Assembly: GCA_937885815.1 (NCBI GenBank)
Contig: CALABM010000235.1
Span: 1 to 52,322 of the forward strand
Direction: 5' to 3'
From: an uncultured Verrucomicrobiales bacterium
GTDB taxonomy: Bacteria; Verrucomicrobiota; Verrucomicrobiia; Verrucomicrobiales; Akkermansiaceae
Length of the DNA stretch: 52,322 nucleotides
Shown here: positions 34,127 to 42,735 of the stretch, piece by piece
How positions within the stretch are numbered: the first letter of the stretch is position 1
Layout: every line of letters starts with the position of its first letter
The notes under the pieces: model-generated
What the model saw: the letters and a program-made list of their open reading frames with translations, nothing else
The model's database searches: none
Told to the model about the DNA's origin: nothing
Translations under genes and position numbers: made by a program

Positions 34127-35629
34127 ATGAGTGGCTTGGTGGTGTTTGCGCTTTGCACGCTTGTTCTCGTACTGGGATATTTCGTGTACGGTAAGGTTGC
34201 GGAACGGGTGTATGGGGTGGATTTTAAGATGATTATGCCTTGCGTCAGGCATCATGATGGCGTGGATTATGTGGCTATGCCGGTTTGGCGCGTGTTCATG
34301 ATACAGCTGCTGAACATCGCTGGGCTGGGGCCGGTGTTTGGTGCTCTAGCTGGTTGTTTGTTTGGTCCTGTGGCATTGCTCTGGATTGTGCTGGGGTGTC
34401 TGCTGGCGGGTGCTGTGCATGATTTTCTCTCTGCCGTGGCATGCGCTGAGCATGATGGTGAGACTCTTCCTGAGCTTGTGGGCCGTTATCTCGGCACTCC
34501 TGCTCGTTTGGCAATGCGTGGGTTGTGCATTGTGCTCATGCTTCTTGTCGGCGTGGTGTTCACTGCTGGGCCGGCCGGCATGCTGCATGCCCTAGTGAGT
34601 GATGTTTCTGTTATCTGGTGGAGTGTTATCATTTTGGGATATTATTTTCTGGCCACGATTTTGCCCATAGACGCCCTCATTGGCAGGGTTTATCCGTTCT
34701 TTGGCGTGCTGTTTATTTTCATGGCTGTGTCATTGGCCGTCATGCTTCCGCTTACTCCGGAGATGACGGTGCTGCCTGAGCTTGATATGACGAAGGCATG
34801 GCACCCGAAAAATCTGAGCGTCTGGCCCATGATTTTTGTTACCATTGCCTGTGGTGCGATTTCCGGTTTTCATGCCACGCAAAGCCCCATGATGGTGCGT
34901 TGCATGGTGAACCCACGCCGCTTGCGTACTGTCTTTTACGGCGCAATGGTGGTGGAAGGGCTCGTAGCCCTTATATGGTGTGTTGTAGGCTTGAGTCTTC
35001 GCGAGCTTGCTACGGATTACGCGCTTGTGGCTGATGCTGCTGGTAAACACGTTCCTCAGCTTCTTCAGGAAGGCGAGCAGGGGGTGACATTTGGCCAGCT
35101 TACCATGGCGAATCCTGCAGTTGCTGTAGACCAAGCTTGTACCTGGCTGCTGGGGCCGGTTGGGGCTGTCATTGCAGTGCTGGGGGTTGTAGTGCTTCCT
35201 ATCACGAGTGGTGATACGGCTTTGCGCTGCTGCCGCTTGATGCTGGCGGAGGCGTTTGGCCTCAGTCAGGCGTCCCGCGCCAAGCGCCTGCAGGTGGCTC
35301 TGCCTGTTTTTTTGTGTGTTATTATTATCTCTTTCGTGGATTTCAGTGTTATCTGGCGCTATTTCGGGTGGGCAAATCAGGCTCTTTCCTGTTTTACTTT
35401 ATGGACGTTGGCCGTACTGCTTCGGCAGCGTGGGCGCTTCCATTGGATTGTAACGGTGCCGGCTCTGTTCATGACGACTGTGTGTACTACTTATCTTCTT
35501 AATGCTCCGGATTGCGGTATTGAGCTTCCTAGCGGAATCTCCACCATCGTGGGCGCGGTCACTACGGTTCTGTGTGCGGTCTCATTCCTATACCTTCGCG
35601 GACGTACGACAGCAAGTGGTAAAAACTGA
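34127..35629 (+). CDS. carbon starvation protein CstA family transporter
   Basis: A 500-residue polytopic protein with the CstA core: MPVWRVFMIQLLNIAGLGPV, AGAVHDFLSAV, RCMVNPRRLRTVFYGAMV and PITSGDTALRCCRLM. About a dozen hydrophobic helices cover the chain. Family members take up peptides or pyruvate. At 500 residues it is shorter than E. coli CstA (about 700), lacking the extra C-terminal part, as in many compact homologues. The start is 12 bases after the thioredoxin-fold gene. Substrate not predictable here. Confidence 0.88.
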   Translation: MSGLVVFALCTLVLVLGYFVYGKVAERVYGVDFKMIMPCVRHHDGVDYVAMPVWRVFMIQLLNIAGLGPVFGALAGCLFGPVALLWIVLGCLLAGAVHDFLSAVACAEHDGETLPELVGRYLGTPARLAMRGLCIVLMLLVGVVFTAGPAGMLHALVSDVSVIWWSVIILGYYFLATILPIDALIGRVYPFFGVLFIFMAVSLAVMLPLTPEMTVLPELDMTKAWHPKNLSVWPMIFVTIACGAISGFHATQSPMMVRCMVNPRRLRTVFYGAMVVEGLVALIWCVVGLSLRELATDYALVADAAGKHVPQLLQEGEQGVTFGQLTMANPAVAVDQACTWLLGPVGAVIAVLGVVVLPITSGDTALRCCRLMLAEAFGLSQASRAKRLQVALPVFLCVIIISFVDFSVIWRYFGWANQALSCFTLWTLAVLLRQRGRFHWIVTVPALFMTTVCTTYLLNAPDCGIELPSGISTIVGAVTTVLCAVSFLYLRGRTTASGKN

Positions 35630-35649
35630 CGTACTCCCGCCATTTGGCC

Positions 35650-35678
35650 TTGAATTAATCCGCTCTTTGTGGTATCGT
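35650..35678 (+). promoter_or_regulatory. promoter of class A PBP gene
   Basis: TTGAAT-N17-TATCGT in the 62-base gap before the ATG at 35692. Leader about 6-7 bases. Confidence 0.55.
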
Positions 35679-35691
35679 ATACCCACAGAGC

Positions 35692-38280
35692 ATGGACGAC
35701 CTTGATGAGTATCAGAACAGGCGTAAAGCCGCAGAATCTCGCCGCCGCAGCAAGGAGACGCGTAAGGAGCCTGTTGCCCGTACCGGCAGCAGGTGGAAGC
35801 GTTTTCTGACGCGTCTGGCCATAGTGGGGTTCGTTTCTCTACTGTTCTTTGGTATTGCCGGTTATGTAGGCTTTACGGTTGTTACCGCTAAGTATCAGAA
35901 GTGGGCGGAAGAGTTTGACCTCGAAGATATTAATAATCTGGATCATCCTTGCGTTATCTATGATAGAAATGGTCAGGAAATCGGGCGTATTTTTGACGAA
36001 AATCGCAGTTACGTTACCTATGACCGTATTTCGCCCAGTATGATTGATGCCCTCGTGGCTCAGGAAGATAAGAATTTCTGGACGCATAATGGTTTTGACC
36101 CGGTGGGCATTATCCGAGCCGCTCGTGAGGCTATTATTGCCGGTGGGGCGAATCAGGGTGCATCTACCATCACTCAGCAGCTTGCACGTGGCGCTTATGA
36201 TTTGGAGCGGCGTACTCTGGCTCGTGGCGGTAGCCGCTATGAGCGAAAGATTGTAGAGATTTTCCTTGCGATGCGCATTGAGGAGAAGTACGATAAACGC
36301 CAGATTCTGGAGTTTTATCTCAATCGTATTTACTTCGGGCGTGGTTTTTATGGCATTCGTGCAGCATCTCTCGGCTACTTTGGTAAAGAGCCTTCTGATC
36401 TTACGGTGCGCGAAAGTGCCAGCCTTGCAGCCCTTATTAAAAACCCGGAGAACTATAACCCCATCCGTAACTTTGCGCTTAATCAGCGCTGGCGTAATGA
36501 TGTGATTGATCGCATGCAGCGCCTCAGTTATCTGACTCCGGAGGAGGCTGAGCGATTGAAGCAGCAGCCCCTAGTGCTTTCACCCAAGCCGCTGCGCCGC
36601 CAGACTTCACACCTTCATTATCTCGTACAGCAGCTCGCTGTTTCCATCTTCCAGGATCCGGTGAGAGGTGATGAAATAGTAAAGAGTGCCGGTCTCCGGA
36701 TTCATACCACTATTGATCGAGATATGCAGCTGGCTGCAGAGGCCGCACTTGCTGCTCAGCTTGAGGCTATAGAGAGTAGGCAAGACTATGAGCATGTGCG
36801 TTTTTCTGATACCGGGAATCCGGATGCTGCTCGTCACCGCTATCTGGACGGCGCTGTTTATGCTGTGGACAACAGAACCGGCGCAACTCTCGTGTACGTG
36901 GCTGGTCGTAGCTTTGAGCGGGATAATTATGATTTCATCGAAAGTGGGCGGCGCCCTGTGGGAACGGCGTTGTTGCCGTTCCTTTATATGTGTGCTTTTG
37001 ATAATGGCTACACGCCTTGTTCTCGCCTTGTAGACGATGCTTTGGATAACCGCTTGGCGGGTATTGGTGGCTCGGAAGGTATTCTGGGTGAGTGGGGTAT
37101 GGAAGTGGAACGAGGCCGTTATCTTGATTCCGTGACGGCGCGTCAGGCCCTTTGCTGGTCCAAAATCGCAGCCTCTGCTCGCCTTGGTATTGCATTGAGT
37201 TCCAATCCCTCCAAAGCAGCAAGGCCCTTCGCTAATACCCTCATGAATGTGGGTATCACTCCTCCGCAGCGCAATCCCCAGAGTACGGAAGCTCGTCCGC
37301 AGTATTACCCTCGTGTGTACTTGGGTACAGAGCCCATGTCTCTGCGTGAGATGGTTCTTGCCTACACTGTGTTCCCGAATGCCGGTAAGCGCCCTGTGGT
37401 ACCTTACATCGTGACAAAAATCACGGATAGTAATGGCCGCGTGCTTTGGCAGAATCCCCATGATGTTTCTCGTAAGTTGGTCAGCTGCACCTCGCCTTGT
37501 ACAGCGTATCGCTTGCACTCCATCATGCAAGAAAGTCTGACAAATGGTTCAGCGGCTCGTGTTCGCCCCTTCCTGCCGGATTCTTTCAGGGGGGCAGTCA
37601 AGAGCGGTACGAATTATGATTTTGCTGATACGGCCCTCTTCGGGTATGATTCTGATATCACCTGCGGTGTGTGGATGGGCTTCCTGAATGATCATCATGC
37701 TATTTATCCTGAGGCCTTTGCCAGTGATACCTGCGCGCCCGTGCTGGGGGCTGTATTCAAAGCTGCCGAGGGGCATTTCCCGAATGCGGAAATAGCCATG
37801 CCTTCTGATACGGAAGAAGTGGAAATTTGCCTTTCTTCCGGTCATCGTGCTACGAATTTCTGCTTTGAAAGCACCATGCAGGATGGTAAGGTGGCCTATG
37901 TGCGCCCCACATACAGAGAGTTTTTCCCTAAAGGTGATGTGACGCTGGGCAGCTGTGCCGTGCATGGTGATGGTAGCCCGTCTCTGGGGGATTTCTTGGA
38001 CGTTGGCCCGGGGTCTACCCGTGTGCTGCCGGTTGTGCCAGTGCTGCCTAAAGAGCCTGCTCTCCGTGGGGAGGATCCCTATGGTTGCGTGACAACGCTG
38101 AATCCACGTTACAGGAGCGCGGATGATCTTACCCAGTCCAGTGTTGCATCCGCAGAGGATGTTAATTTGAAAATGGATGATGTGGCTGAAGACCCGAATC
38201 AGCCTTCTGTGGATAACACCATCCAGCTTTCTCCTCCTCGCCCCATGCGCACTCAGCCGGTGCTGCCGCTGCCTTTCTGA
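35692..38280 (+). CDS. class A penicillin-binding protein, transpeptidase site altered
   Basis: An 862-residue PBP1A-type protein: basic cytoplasmic tail, membrane anchor (43-65), glycosyltransferase domain GT51 (about 85-280) and a transpeptidase-like domain (about 385-700). The GT51 motifs are intact: AQEDKNFWTHNGFD with catalytic Glu125, GASTITQQLAR and RKIVEIFLAMRIE. In the second domain the SxxK site, normally Ser-x-x-Lys-Pro-Phe, reads TALLPF (Thr425, Leu428). The SxN site reads SKI (490-492). The third motif is KSGT (637-640), close to normal. It can probably polymerise glycan strands but not cross-link them. Own promoter at 35650-35678. A Pro-rich C-terminal tail follows. Confidence 0.88.
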   Translation: MDDLDEYQNRRKAAESRRRSKETRKEPVARTGSRWKRFLTRLAIVGFVSLLFFGIAGYVGFTVVTAKYQKWAEEFDLEDINNLDHPCVIYDRNGQEIGRIFDENRSYVTYDRISPSMIDALVAQEDKNFWTHNGFDPVGIIRAAREAIIAGGANQGASTITQQLARGAYDLERRTLARGGSRYERKIVEIFLAMRIEEKYDKRQILEFYLNRIYFGRGFYGIRAASLGYFGKEPSDLTVRESASLAALIKNPENYNPIRNFALNQRWRNDVIDRMQRLSYLTPEEAERLKQQPLVLSPKPLRRQTSHLHYLVQQLAVSIFQDPVRGDEIVKSAGLRIHTTIDRDMQLAAEAALAAQLEAIESRQDYEHVRFSDTGNPDAARHRYLDGAVYAVDNRTGATLVYVAGRSFERDNYDFIESGRRPVGTALLPFLYMCAFDNGYTPCSRLVDDALDNRLAGIGGSEGILGEWGMEVERGRYLDSVTARQALCWSKIAASARLGIALSSNPSKAARPFANTLMNVGITPPQRNPQSTEARPQYYPRVYLGTEPMSLREMVLAYTVFPNAGKRPVVPYIVTKITDSNGRVLWQNPHDVSRKLVSCTSPCTAYRLHSIMQESLTNGSAARVRPFLPDSFRGAVKSGTNYDFADTALFGYDSDITCGVWMGFLNDHHAIYPEAFASDTCAPVLGAVFKAAEGHFPNAEIAMPSDTEEVEICLSSGHRATNFCFESTMQDGKVAYVRPTYREFFPKGDVTLGSCAVHGDGSPSLGDFLDVGPGSTRVLPVVPVLPKEPALRGEDPYGCVTTLNPRYRSADDLTQSSVASAEDVNLKMDDVAEDPNQPSVDNTIQLSPPRPMRTQPVLPLPF

Positions 38281-38310
38281 TTTTACACCATTTAACACTC
38301 CGTCAATTTT

Positions 38311-39720
38311 ATGTCTTCCGAGACTCAGACACTTGCCGCTACTCAGGAAAAGGCCTTCCGTATCAACATGGATAAGGCTTTTTATGGAACCTTTGCTGAA
38401 ATCGGTGCAGGCCAGGAAACGGCTAATTGGTTCTTCCGTAGCGGAGGTGCTGCCGGTACCGTGGCTAAAACGATATCTGCTTATGACATGACGGTGAGTG
38501 ACACCCTGTATGGGCCGGTTCGCCGTTATGTGTCACAGGAGCGCCTTGTGCAGATGATGGATTATGAGTATGCTCAGCTCATTAACCGTCTTGGTGAAAA
38601 GCGAGGAGCTGAGAGCTGCTTCTTCTCATTCTGCAATACTGTGAAGTGTAAGGGGTACCGCGATAACGGCCCTTGGAGTGCTTGGATGGGTGTGCGTTTT
38701 CAGCTGCGCCCCGGGGCAGAGCCGAGTGATTTGGTGATGCACGTGCGCCTTCTGGTGCCGGATCATGCTGTGCAGATGCGCATTCTGGGCGTGCTGGGTG
38801 TGAACCTGCTTTATTCACTCTTCTATAAGAGGGATCACATGGAGGAGTTTGTTTCCAGCGTGGGGGATAATCTGGATCGCAGCATGTTTGAGATTGATTA
38901 CATGCGTTTTTCCGGGAATGGCTTCGGGATGTTTGATAACCGTATTCTGGCGCTCCAGCTGGTGCGCAGCGGCTTGAGCAAGGCTACTCTGTTCCGCCCG
39001 GATGGCACTGTGGCACAGCCCGCGGATTTCCTTTACAAGCGACCCATCGTGCTGATGCGCGGTAGCTTCCAGCCGCTGTGCAACATCCATTTGGAAATGA
39101 TGGATGCCGTGCGTGCCAAGTTCTATGAAAGTCTGCCTGAGGCTCAGCGTGAAAGCGTGGTGGACATTTGCGAAATCTCTCTTTCTAACCTTCTGCGTGG
39201 GGACGGGAAGGAGGTGGACTTGCTGGATTTCATTGACCGGGCAGATGCATTGGCCGCATGCGGCAAGACTGTGATGGTGACTAATATCACGCACTTCCAC
39301 CGCATTTCCACACTACTGAACCAGTTTACGAAGGAGCCCATAGCCATCGCCCTCTCTATTGGCCTGCTTAACGAGCTCTTCAAGGATAAATGGGCCACGG
39401 ATAGTCCAGGTGGTATTCTTTCGGATATGGGTAGCCTCTTCCTGAACCGCACCAAGCTTTACGTCACGCCCTGGATTAACCGCCGCACCGGTGAGTTTGT
39501 GACGGCCGGTACTTACGAGGCTCCCACCAAGTATGTACACCTTTACAAGTACCTGCTGGATAATGCTGATATCGTCTCCGTTCCCTACTTCAATCAGAAG
39601 CTTCTTTTCCAGACCCCGCGTGATATCATCCGCATGATTAATGATTCTGACAATACATGGAAGGAGTACGTACCTGAACAGGCCTACCGCATGGTAGACC
39701 ACATCCGCGGTATTCACTGA
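38311..39720 (+). CDS. conserved protein of unknown function (469 residues)
   Basis: A soluble 469-residue protein. Blocks such as FYGTFAEIGAGQETANWFF, KTISAYDMTVSDTLYG, FSFCNTVKCKGY and WMGVRFQL match, from memory, a broadly distributed family sometimes labelled nicotinate-nucleotide adenylyltransferase-like. I see no HxGH nucleotidyl-transfer motif, so I do not adopt that name. It lies 30 bases after the PBP gene and 15 before sufS. No signal peptide or membrane helix. The family resemblance is recollection, unchecked. Confidence 0.75.
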   Translation: MSSETQTLAATQEKAFRINMDKAFYGTFAEIGAGQETANWFFRSGGAAGTVAKTISAYDMTVSDTLYGPVRRYVSQERLVQMMDYEYAQLINRLGEKRGAESCFFSFCNTVKCKGYRDNGPWSAWMGVRFQLRPGAEPSDLVMHVRLLVPDHAVQMRILGVLGVNLLYSLFYKRDHMEEFVSSVGDNLDRSMFEIDYMRFSGNGFGMFDNRILALQLVRSGLSKATLFRPDGTVAQPADFLYKRPIVLMRGSFQPLCNIHLEMMDAVRAKFYESLPEAQRESVVDICEISLSNLLRGDGKEVDLLDFIDRADALAACGKTVMVTNITHFHRISTLLNQFTKEPIAIALSIGLLNELFKDKWATDSPGGILSDMGSLFLNRTKLYVTPWINRRTGEFVTAGTYEAPTKYVHLYKYLLDNADIVSVPYFNQKLLFQTPRDIIRMINDSDNTWKEYVPEQAYRMVDHIRGIH

Positions 39721-39735
39721 TTGTATCTTTCCCAA

Positions 39736-40959
39736 ATGGACATGACGTCTCTGAAATCTGACTTTCCCATCCTTGCCACCCGCATTGGTAAGTGCCCGCT
39801 GGTTTATCTTGATAACGCCGCCACCACGCATAAGCCTCAGGCCGTTTTGCAGGCTGAGCTGGATTATTATGAGCACGTAAACTCAAATATCCACCGCGGG
39901 GCTCATTACCTCAGCCGCCTTGCAACGGAGCAGCACGAGCAGGCTCGCAGCACCGTGGCTCGCTTTCTGAATGCTGCCTCCGAGCGTGAAATCGTTTTCA
40001 CCTCCGGTTGCACCGCCGGCATTAATCTTGTCTCTCAGGTGCTGGCTCTTTCCGGGCTTGTCAGCGCGGGGGATGAGATATTGGTGACGACGGATGCTCA
40101 CCACTCTAACATTGTGCCTTGGCAGATGCTGTGTGCTCGCACCGGGGCCGTGTTACGCCCGATTCCGCTCACCCCGGAGCTGACGCTGGACATGCCCGCT
40201 TACCTCGGCATGCTTAACCCTCGCACCCGCATTGTTGCGGCTCCATACATCTCAAATGCTCTGGGTGTGGTGAATCCCATCCCGCAGATGATAGAGGCTG
40301 CGAAGCAGAATCGCCCTGATTGCCTTTTCCTTGTGGACGGCGCTCAGAGCACGGCTCATATGGCTGTGGATGTGCAGAGCCTTGGTGCTGATTTTTACGT
40401 GTTCTCCGGCCATAAAATTTATGCTCCTACCGGCACCGGTGCGCTCTGGGGCAGGGAGGAACTCCTTTCTGAACTGCCGCCTTGGCTTGGTGGCGGTGAG
40501 ATGATTAAAGAGGTATCTTTCTCCGGCACCACATACAATGAGCTGCCCTTCAAATATGAGGCCGGTACGCCGAACATCGCCGGCAATATCGTTTTGGCTG
40601 CTGCGCTCGAGTATGTGAAGAATATCGGCCTTGCTGAAATTGATGCTCATGAGCAGCGCCTTACCCAAGCCCTGTATGATGGGCTTGCCGCGCTCGGCGG
40701 TATTGATTTGCTCGGGCCGCGTGATAGCCGCGGGGCTCTTATTTCCGTGGTGATTCCCGGTGTGCACCACTATGACTTGGGCACCCTGCTGGACCAGATG
40801 GGGATAGCCGTTCGCACAGGGCACCATTGCTGCCAGCCTCTCATGCAGCACCTTGGAACGACCGGCACCACGCGTTACTCCTTTGCGCTTTACAACACGG
40901 AGGATGATGTCGCCGCGGCACTTGCAGCCACTGAGCGAGCTCTGAACATGCTCAGGTGA
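39736..40959 (+). CDS. sufS: cysteine desulfurase, SufS type
   Basis: PLP enzyme that takes sulfur from cysteine for Fe-S clusters. About 407 residues. YLDNAATTHKPQ, NIHRGAHYLS, TSGCTAGIN, DAHHSNIVPW, VDGAQS and SGHKIYAPTGTG (PLP Lys) are clear. The catalytic Cys lies in RTGHHCCQP, a SufS-like short loop, where the usual HHCAQP has an extra Cys in place of Ala. ATG 39736 is chosen; the TTG at 39721 right after the previous stop is less likely. No sufBCDE genes lie next to it. The queG product and the radical SAM enzyme are potential Fe-S clients. Confidence 0.92.
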   Translation: MDMTSLKSDFPILATRIGKCPLVYLDNAATTHKPQAVLQAELDYYEHVNSNIHRGAHYLSRLATEQHEQARSTVARFLNAASEREIVFTSGCTAGINLVSQVLALSGLVSAGDEILVTTDAHHSNIVPWQMLCARTGAVLRPIPLTPELTLDMPAYLGMLNPRTRIVAAPYISNALGVVNPIPQMIEAAKQNRPDCLFLVDGAQSTAHMAVDVQSLGADFYVFSGHKIYAPTGTGALWGREELLSELPPWLGGGEMIKEVSFSGTTYNELPFKYEAGTPNIAGNIVLAAALEYVKNIGLAEIDAHEQRLTQALYDGLAALGGIDLLGPRDSRGALISVVIPGVHHYDLGTLLDQMGIAVRTGHHCCQPLMQHLGTTGTTRYSFALYNTEDDVAAALAATERALNMLR

Positions 40960-40980
40960 TTTTTTTCAGAAAACCTGCAA

Positions 40981-41015
40981 GGCGCCCGCACTTTGCTGTT
41001 GCAAGTGTGGGCGCC
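40981..41015. repeat. 13-bp inverted repeat between sufS and UDPGP gene
   Basis: GGCGCCCGCACTT paired with AAGTGTGGGCGCC (one G-T wobble) around a 9-base loop. The right arm covers the spacer of the 40999-41027 promoter. It may end sufS transcription, although the following T-run is weak, or regulate the promoter. Confidence 0.65.
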
Positions 41016-41027
41016 TGCGTTTATAAT
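40999..41027 (+). promoter_or_regulatory. promoter of UDPGP-type gene, leaderless type
   Basis: TTGCAA-N17-TATAAT, the best match to consensus in the window. The -10 box ends 7 bases before the ATG at 41035. Confidence 0.75.
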
Positions 41028-41034
41028 GCGTGGC

Positions 41035-42366
41035 ATGAGCAGCTTTGATGTTATTGAAAGCAAGATGAAGTCCGTAGGTCTCTCAAAGGCCGCCATAAAT
41101 GCGTTTCGCCACAGCGTGCACGTGCTGGAGAGCAAGCTGAGCATGGTGATTCCCGAGAGCGATATTATGCCTGCTGAGGGGGTGGCGGATTGGGAGAACC
41201 TTGTAGCATCCACTCCGGCAGCGGAGGCGGATATGCTTGCTCAGACCGTGCTGATTAAGCTTAATGGTGGCCTTGGTACCAGCATGGGGCTGCAGAAGGC
41301 CAAGAGCTTGCTGGAAATTAAACCGGGAGTTACCTTCTTAGACCTTATTGTTCGTCAGGTGAAGAGCCTGCGCGCTGCTGCGGGATATCCTGTGAACTTG
41401 CTGCTCATGAACTCTTTCTCTACCAGTGAGGATACCATGGCCTACCTTGCCCGTTATGCTGAGGACGGCTTTGCGGATGCTGATAAGGTGGAGATGATTC
41501 AGAACCGTGTGCCGAAACTTCTGCCTGACACACTGGAACCGGTGAGCCACCCCGCTAACCCTGAGATGGAGTGGTGTCCGCCCGGCCACGGGGATATTTA
41601 TCCTGCGCTGGTGGGAAGTGGCTGGCTGGACAAGTTGCTCGGCGCCGGTGTGAAGTATGCGTTCGTTTCCAACTCTGATAATCTGGGCGCTCAGCTTGAT
41701 ACCCATTTCCTGCGCTGGTTTGCAGAGAGTGGCGCTCCTTTTGTGATGGAAGTAACCCGCCGCACGGAGGCGGATAAGAAGGGCGGACATTTAGCTACTC
41801 GCGTGGCTGATGGTCAGCCCATCCTGCGTGAAAGTGCCCAGTGCCCGGAGGAAGACGTGCCCGCTTTCCAGGATATTGATAAGCACCGCTACTTCAATAC
41901 GAATAACCTCTGGATTCGTCTGGACGCCCTTCGTGACTATCTTGAGGCAAATGGAGGTGTGCTGCCCCTGCCTGTTATCTGCAATAGCAAGACGGTGGAC
42001 CCGCGCGATGCTTCCACGGCTAAAGTTTACCAGCTGGAGACGGCTATGGGCGCGGCGCTGCAGTGCTTCCCCGGGGCCCGCGCCGTGTGCGTGCCGCGCA
42101 GCAGATTCTTCCCGGTAAAGACCTGCAGTGATTTGCTCCTGCTGCGTTCTGACGCCGTGGTAATTAACGAGGCCGGTTTGATGAGCCTTGCGCCTGAGTG
42201 CGGCGGGGTTGCTCCCGTCGTTCTGCTGGACAGCAAACTGTATAAGCTTGTGGATTCTCTGGATGCGCTTGGCGTGCCCAGTCTTAAGAACGTGAAGAAA
42301 CTGACTGTTACCGGTTCCCACAGTTTCGCTCCCGGTGAGCCGCTTTGTGGTGAGGTGACAGTATAA
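41035..42366 (+). CDS. UTP-glucose-1-phosphate uridylyltransferase (eukaryotic UGP2-like)
   Basis: Makes UDP-glucose from UTP and glucose 1-phosphate for glycans and LPS. The 443-residue protein is of the eukaryotic UDPGP family and not the bacterial GalU type: LIKLNGGLGTSMGLQKAKSLLEI (nucleotide loop, with GGLGTSMG), LLMNSFSTSEDT, PPGHGDIYPAL, FVSNSDNLGA and a Lys-rich NTNNLWIRL block. A near-consensus promoter TTGCAA-N17-TATAAT ends 7 bases before the ATG, so the mRNA is probably leaderless. Frames starting at 40993 or 41026 overlap the promoter and are rejected. A related nucleotide-sugar substrate such as UDP-N-acetylhexosamine cannot be excluded. Confidence 0.92.
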   Translation: MSSFDVIESKMKSVGLSKAAINAFRHSVHVLESKLSMVIPESDIMPAEGVADWENLVASTPAAEADMLAQTVLIKLNGGLGTSMGLQKAKSLLEIKPGVTFLDLIVRQVKSLRAAAGYPVNLLLMNSFSTSEDTMAYLARYAEDGFADADKVEMIQNRVPKLLPDTLEPVSHPANPEMEWCPPGHGDIYPALVGSGWLDKLLGAGVKYAFVSNSDNLGAQLDTHFLRWFAESGAPFVMEVTRRTEADKKGGHLATRVADGQPILRESAQCPEEDVPAFQDIDKHRYFNTNNLWIRLDALRDYLEANGGVLPLPVICNSKTVDPRDASTAKVYQLETAMGAALQCFPGARAVCVPRSRFFPVKTCSDLLLLRSDAVVINEAGLMSLAPECGGVAPVVLLDSKLYKLVDSLDALGVPSLKNVKKLTVTGSHSFAPGEPLCGEVTV

Positions 42367-42370
42367 AGCC

Positions 42371-42724
42371 ATGCCGGTTTCCCCTCAGAAACGAGATGAA
42401 CTCCTTCAGCGCATGAAAGCGCTGGAGGTGTATGAGCGTGATTTGGAGGAGACCTTTGTGCGTGGCAGCGGAAAGGGCGGACAGAAGGTGAATAAGACGA
42501 ATAATTGCGTTTGTCTTGTTCATCGCCCTACGGGAATTGTGGTGAAGTGCCACCGCGAGCGAGAGCGGGAGATAAACCGCTTTCTGGCCCGCCGAGCCCT
42601 CTGTGATGAGCTGGATCACCGCCTTAATGGAGCTCCCAGTCCCAAGCAGATGGAGGCCATCCGAGCCCGTAAGCGTGGAAGCCTGCTGAAGAATATCAGC
42701 ATTGTACAGCGCAAGAACCCGTGA
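42371..42724 (+). CDS. release factor-like GGQ protein
   Basis: A 117-residue protein consisting of only a class I release factor catalytic domain. FVRGSGKGGQKVNKTNNCVCLVH has the GGQ loop that triggers peptidyl-tRNA hydrolysis. Codon-recognition domains are absent, and the C-terminus is basic (RKRGSLLKNISIVQRKN). It resembles small proteins annotated as release factor-like (YaeJ/ArfB or RF-H type) that rescue stalled ribosomes or act on nicked RNA. Starts 4 bases after the UDPGP stop, so cotranscribed. Convergent with the ogt gene. Which rescue function it has is not visible. Confidence 0.87.
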   Translation: MPVSPQKRDELLQRMKALEVYERDLEETFVRGSGKGGQKVNKTNNCVCLVHRPTGIVVKCHREREREINRFLARRALCDELDHRLNGAPSPKQMEAIRARKRGSLLKNISIVQRKNP

Positions 42725-42735
42725 TAAAGCAGGTA

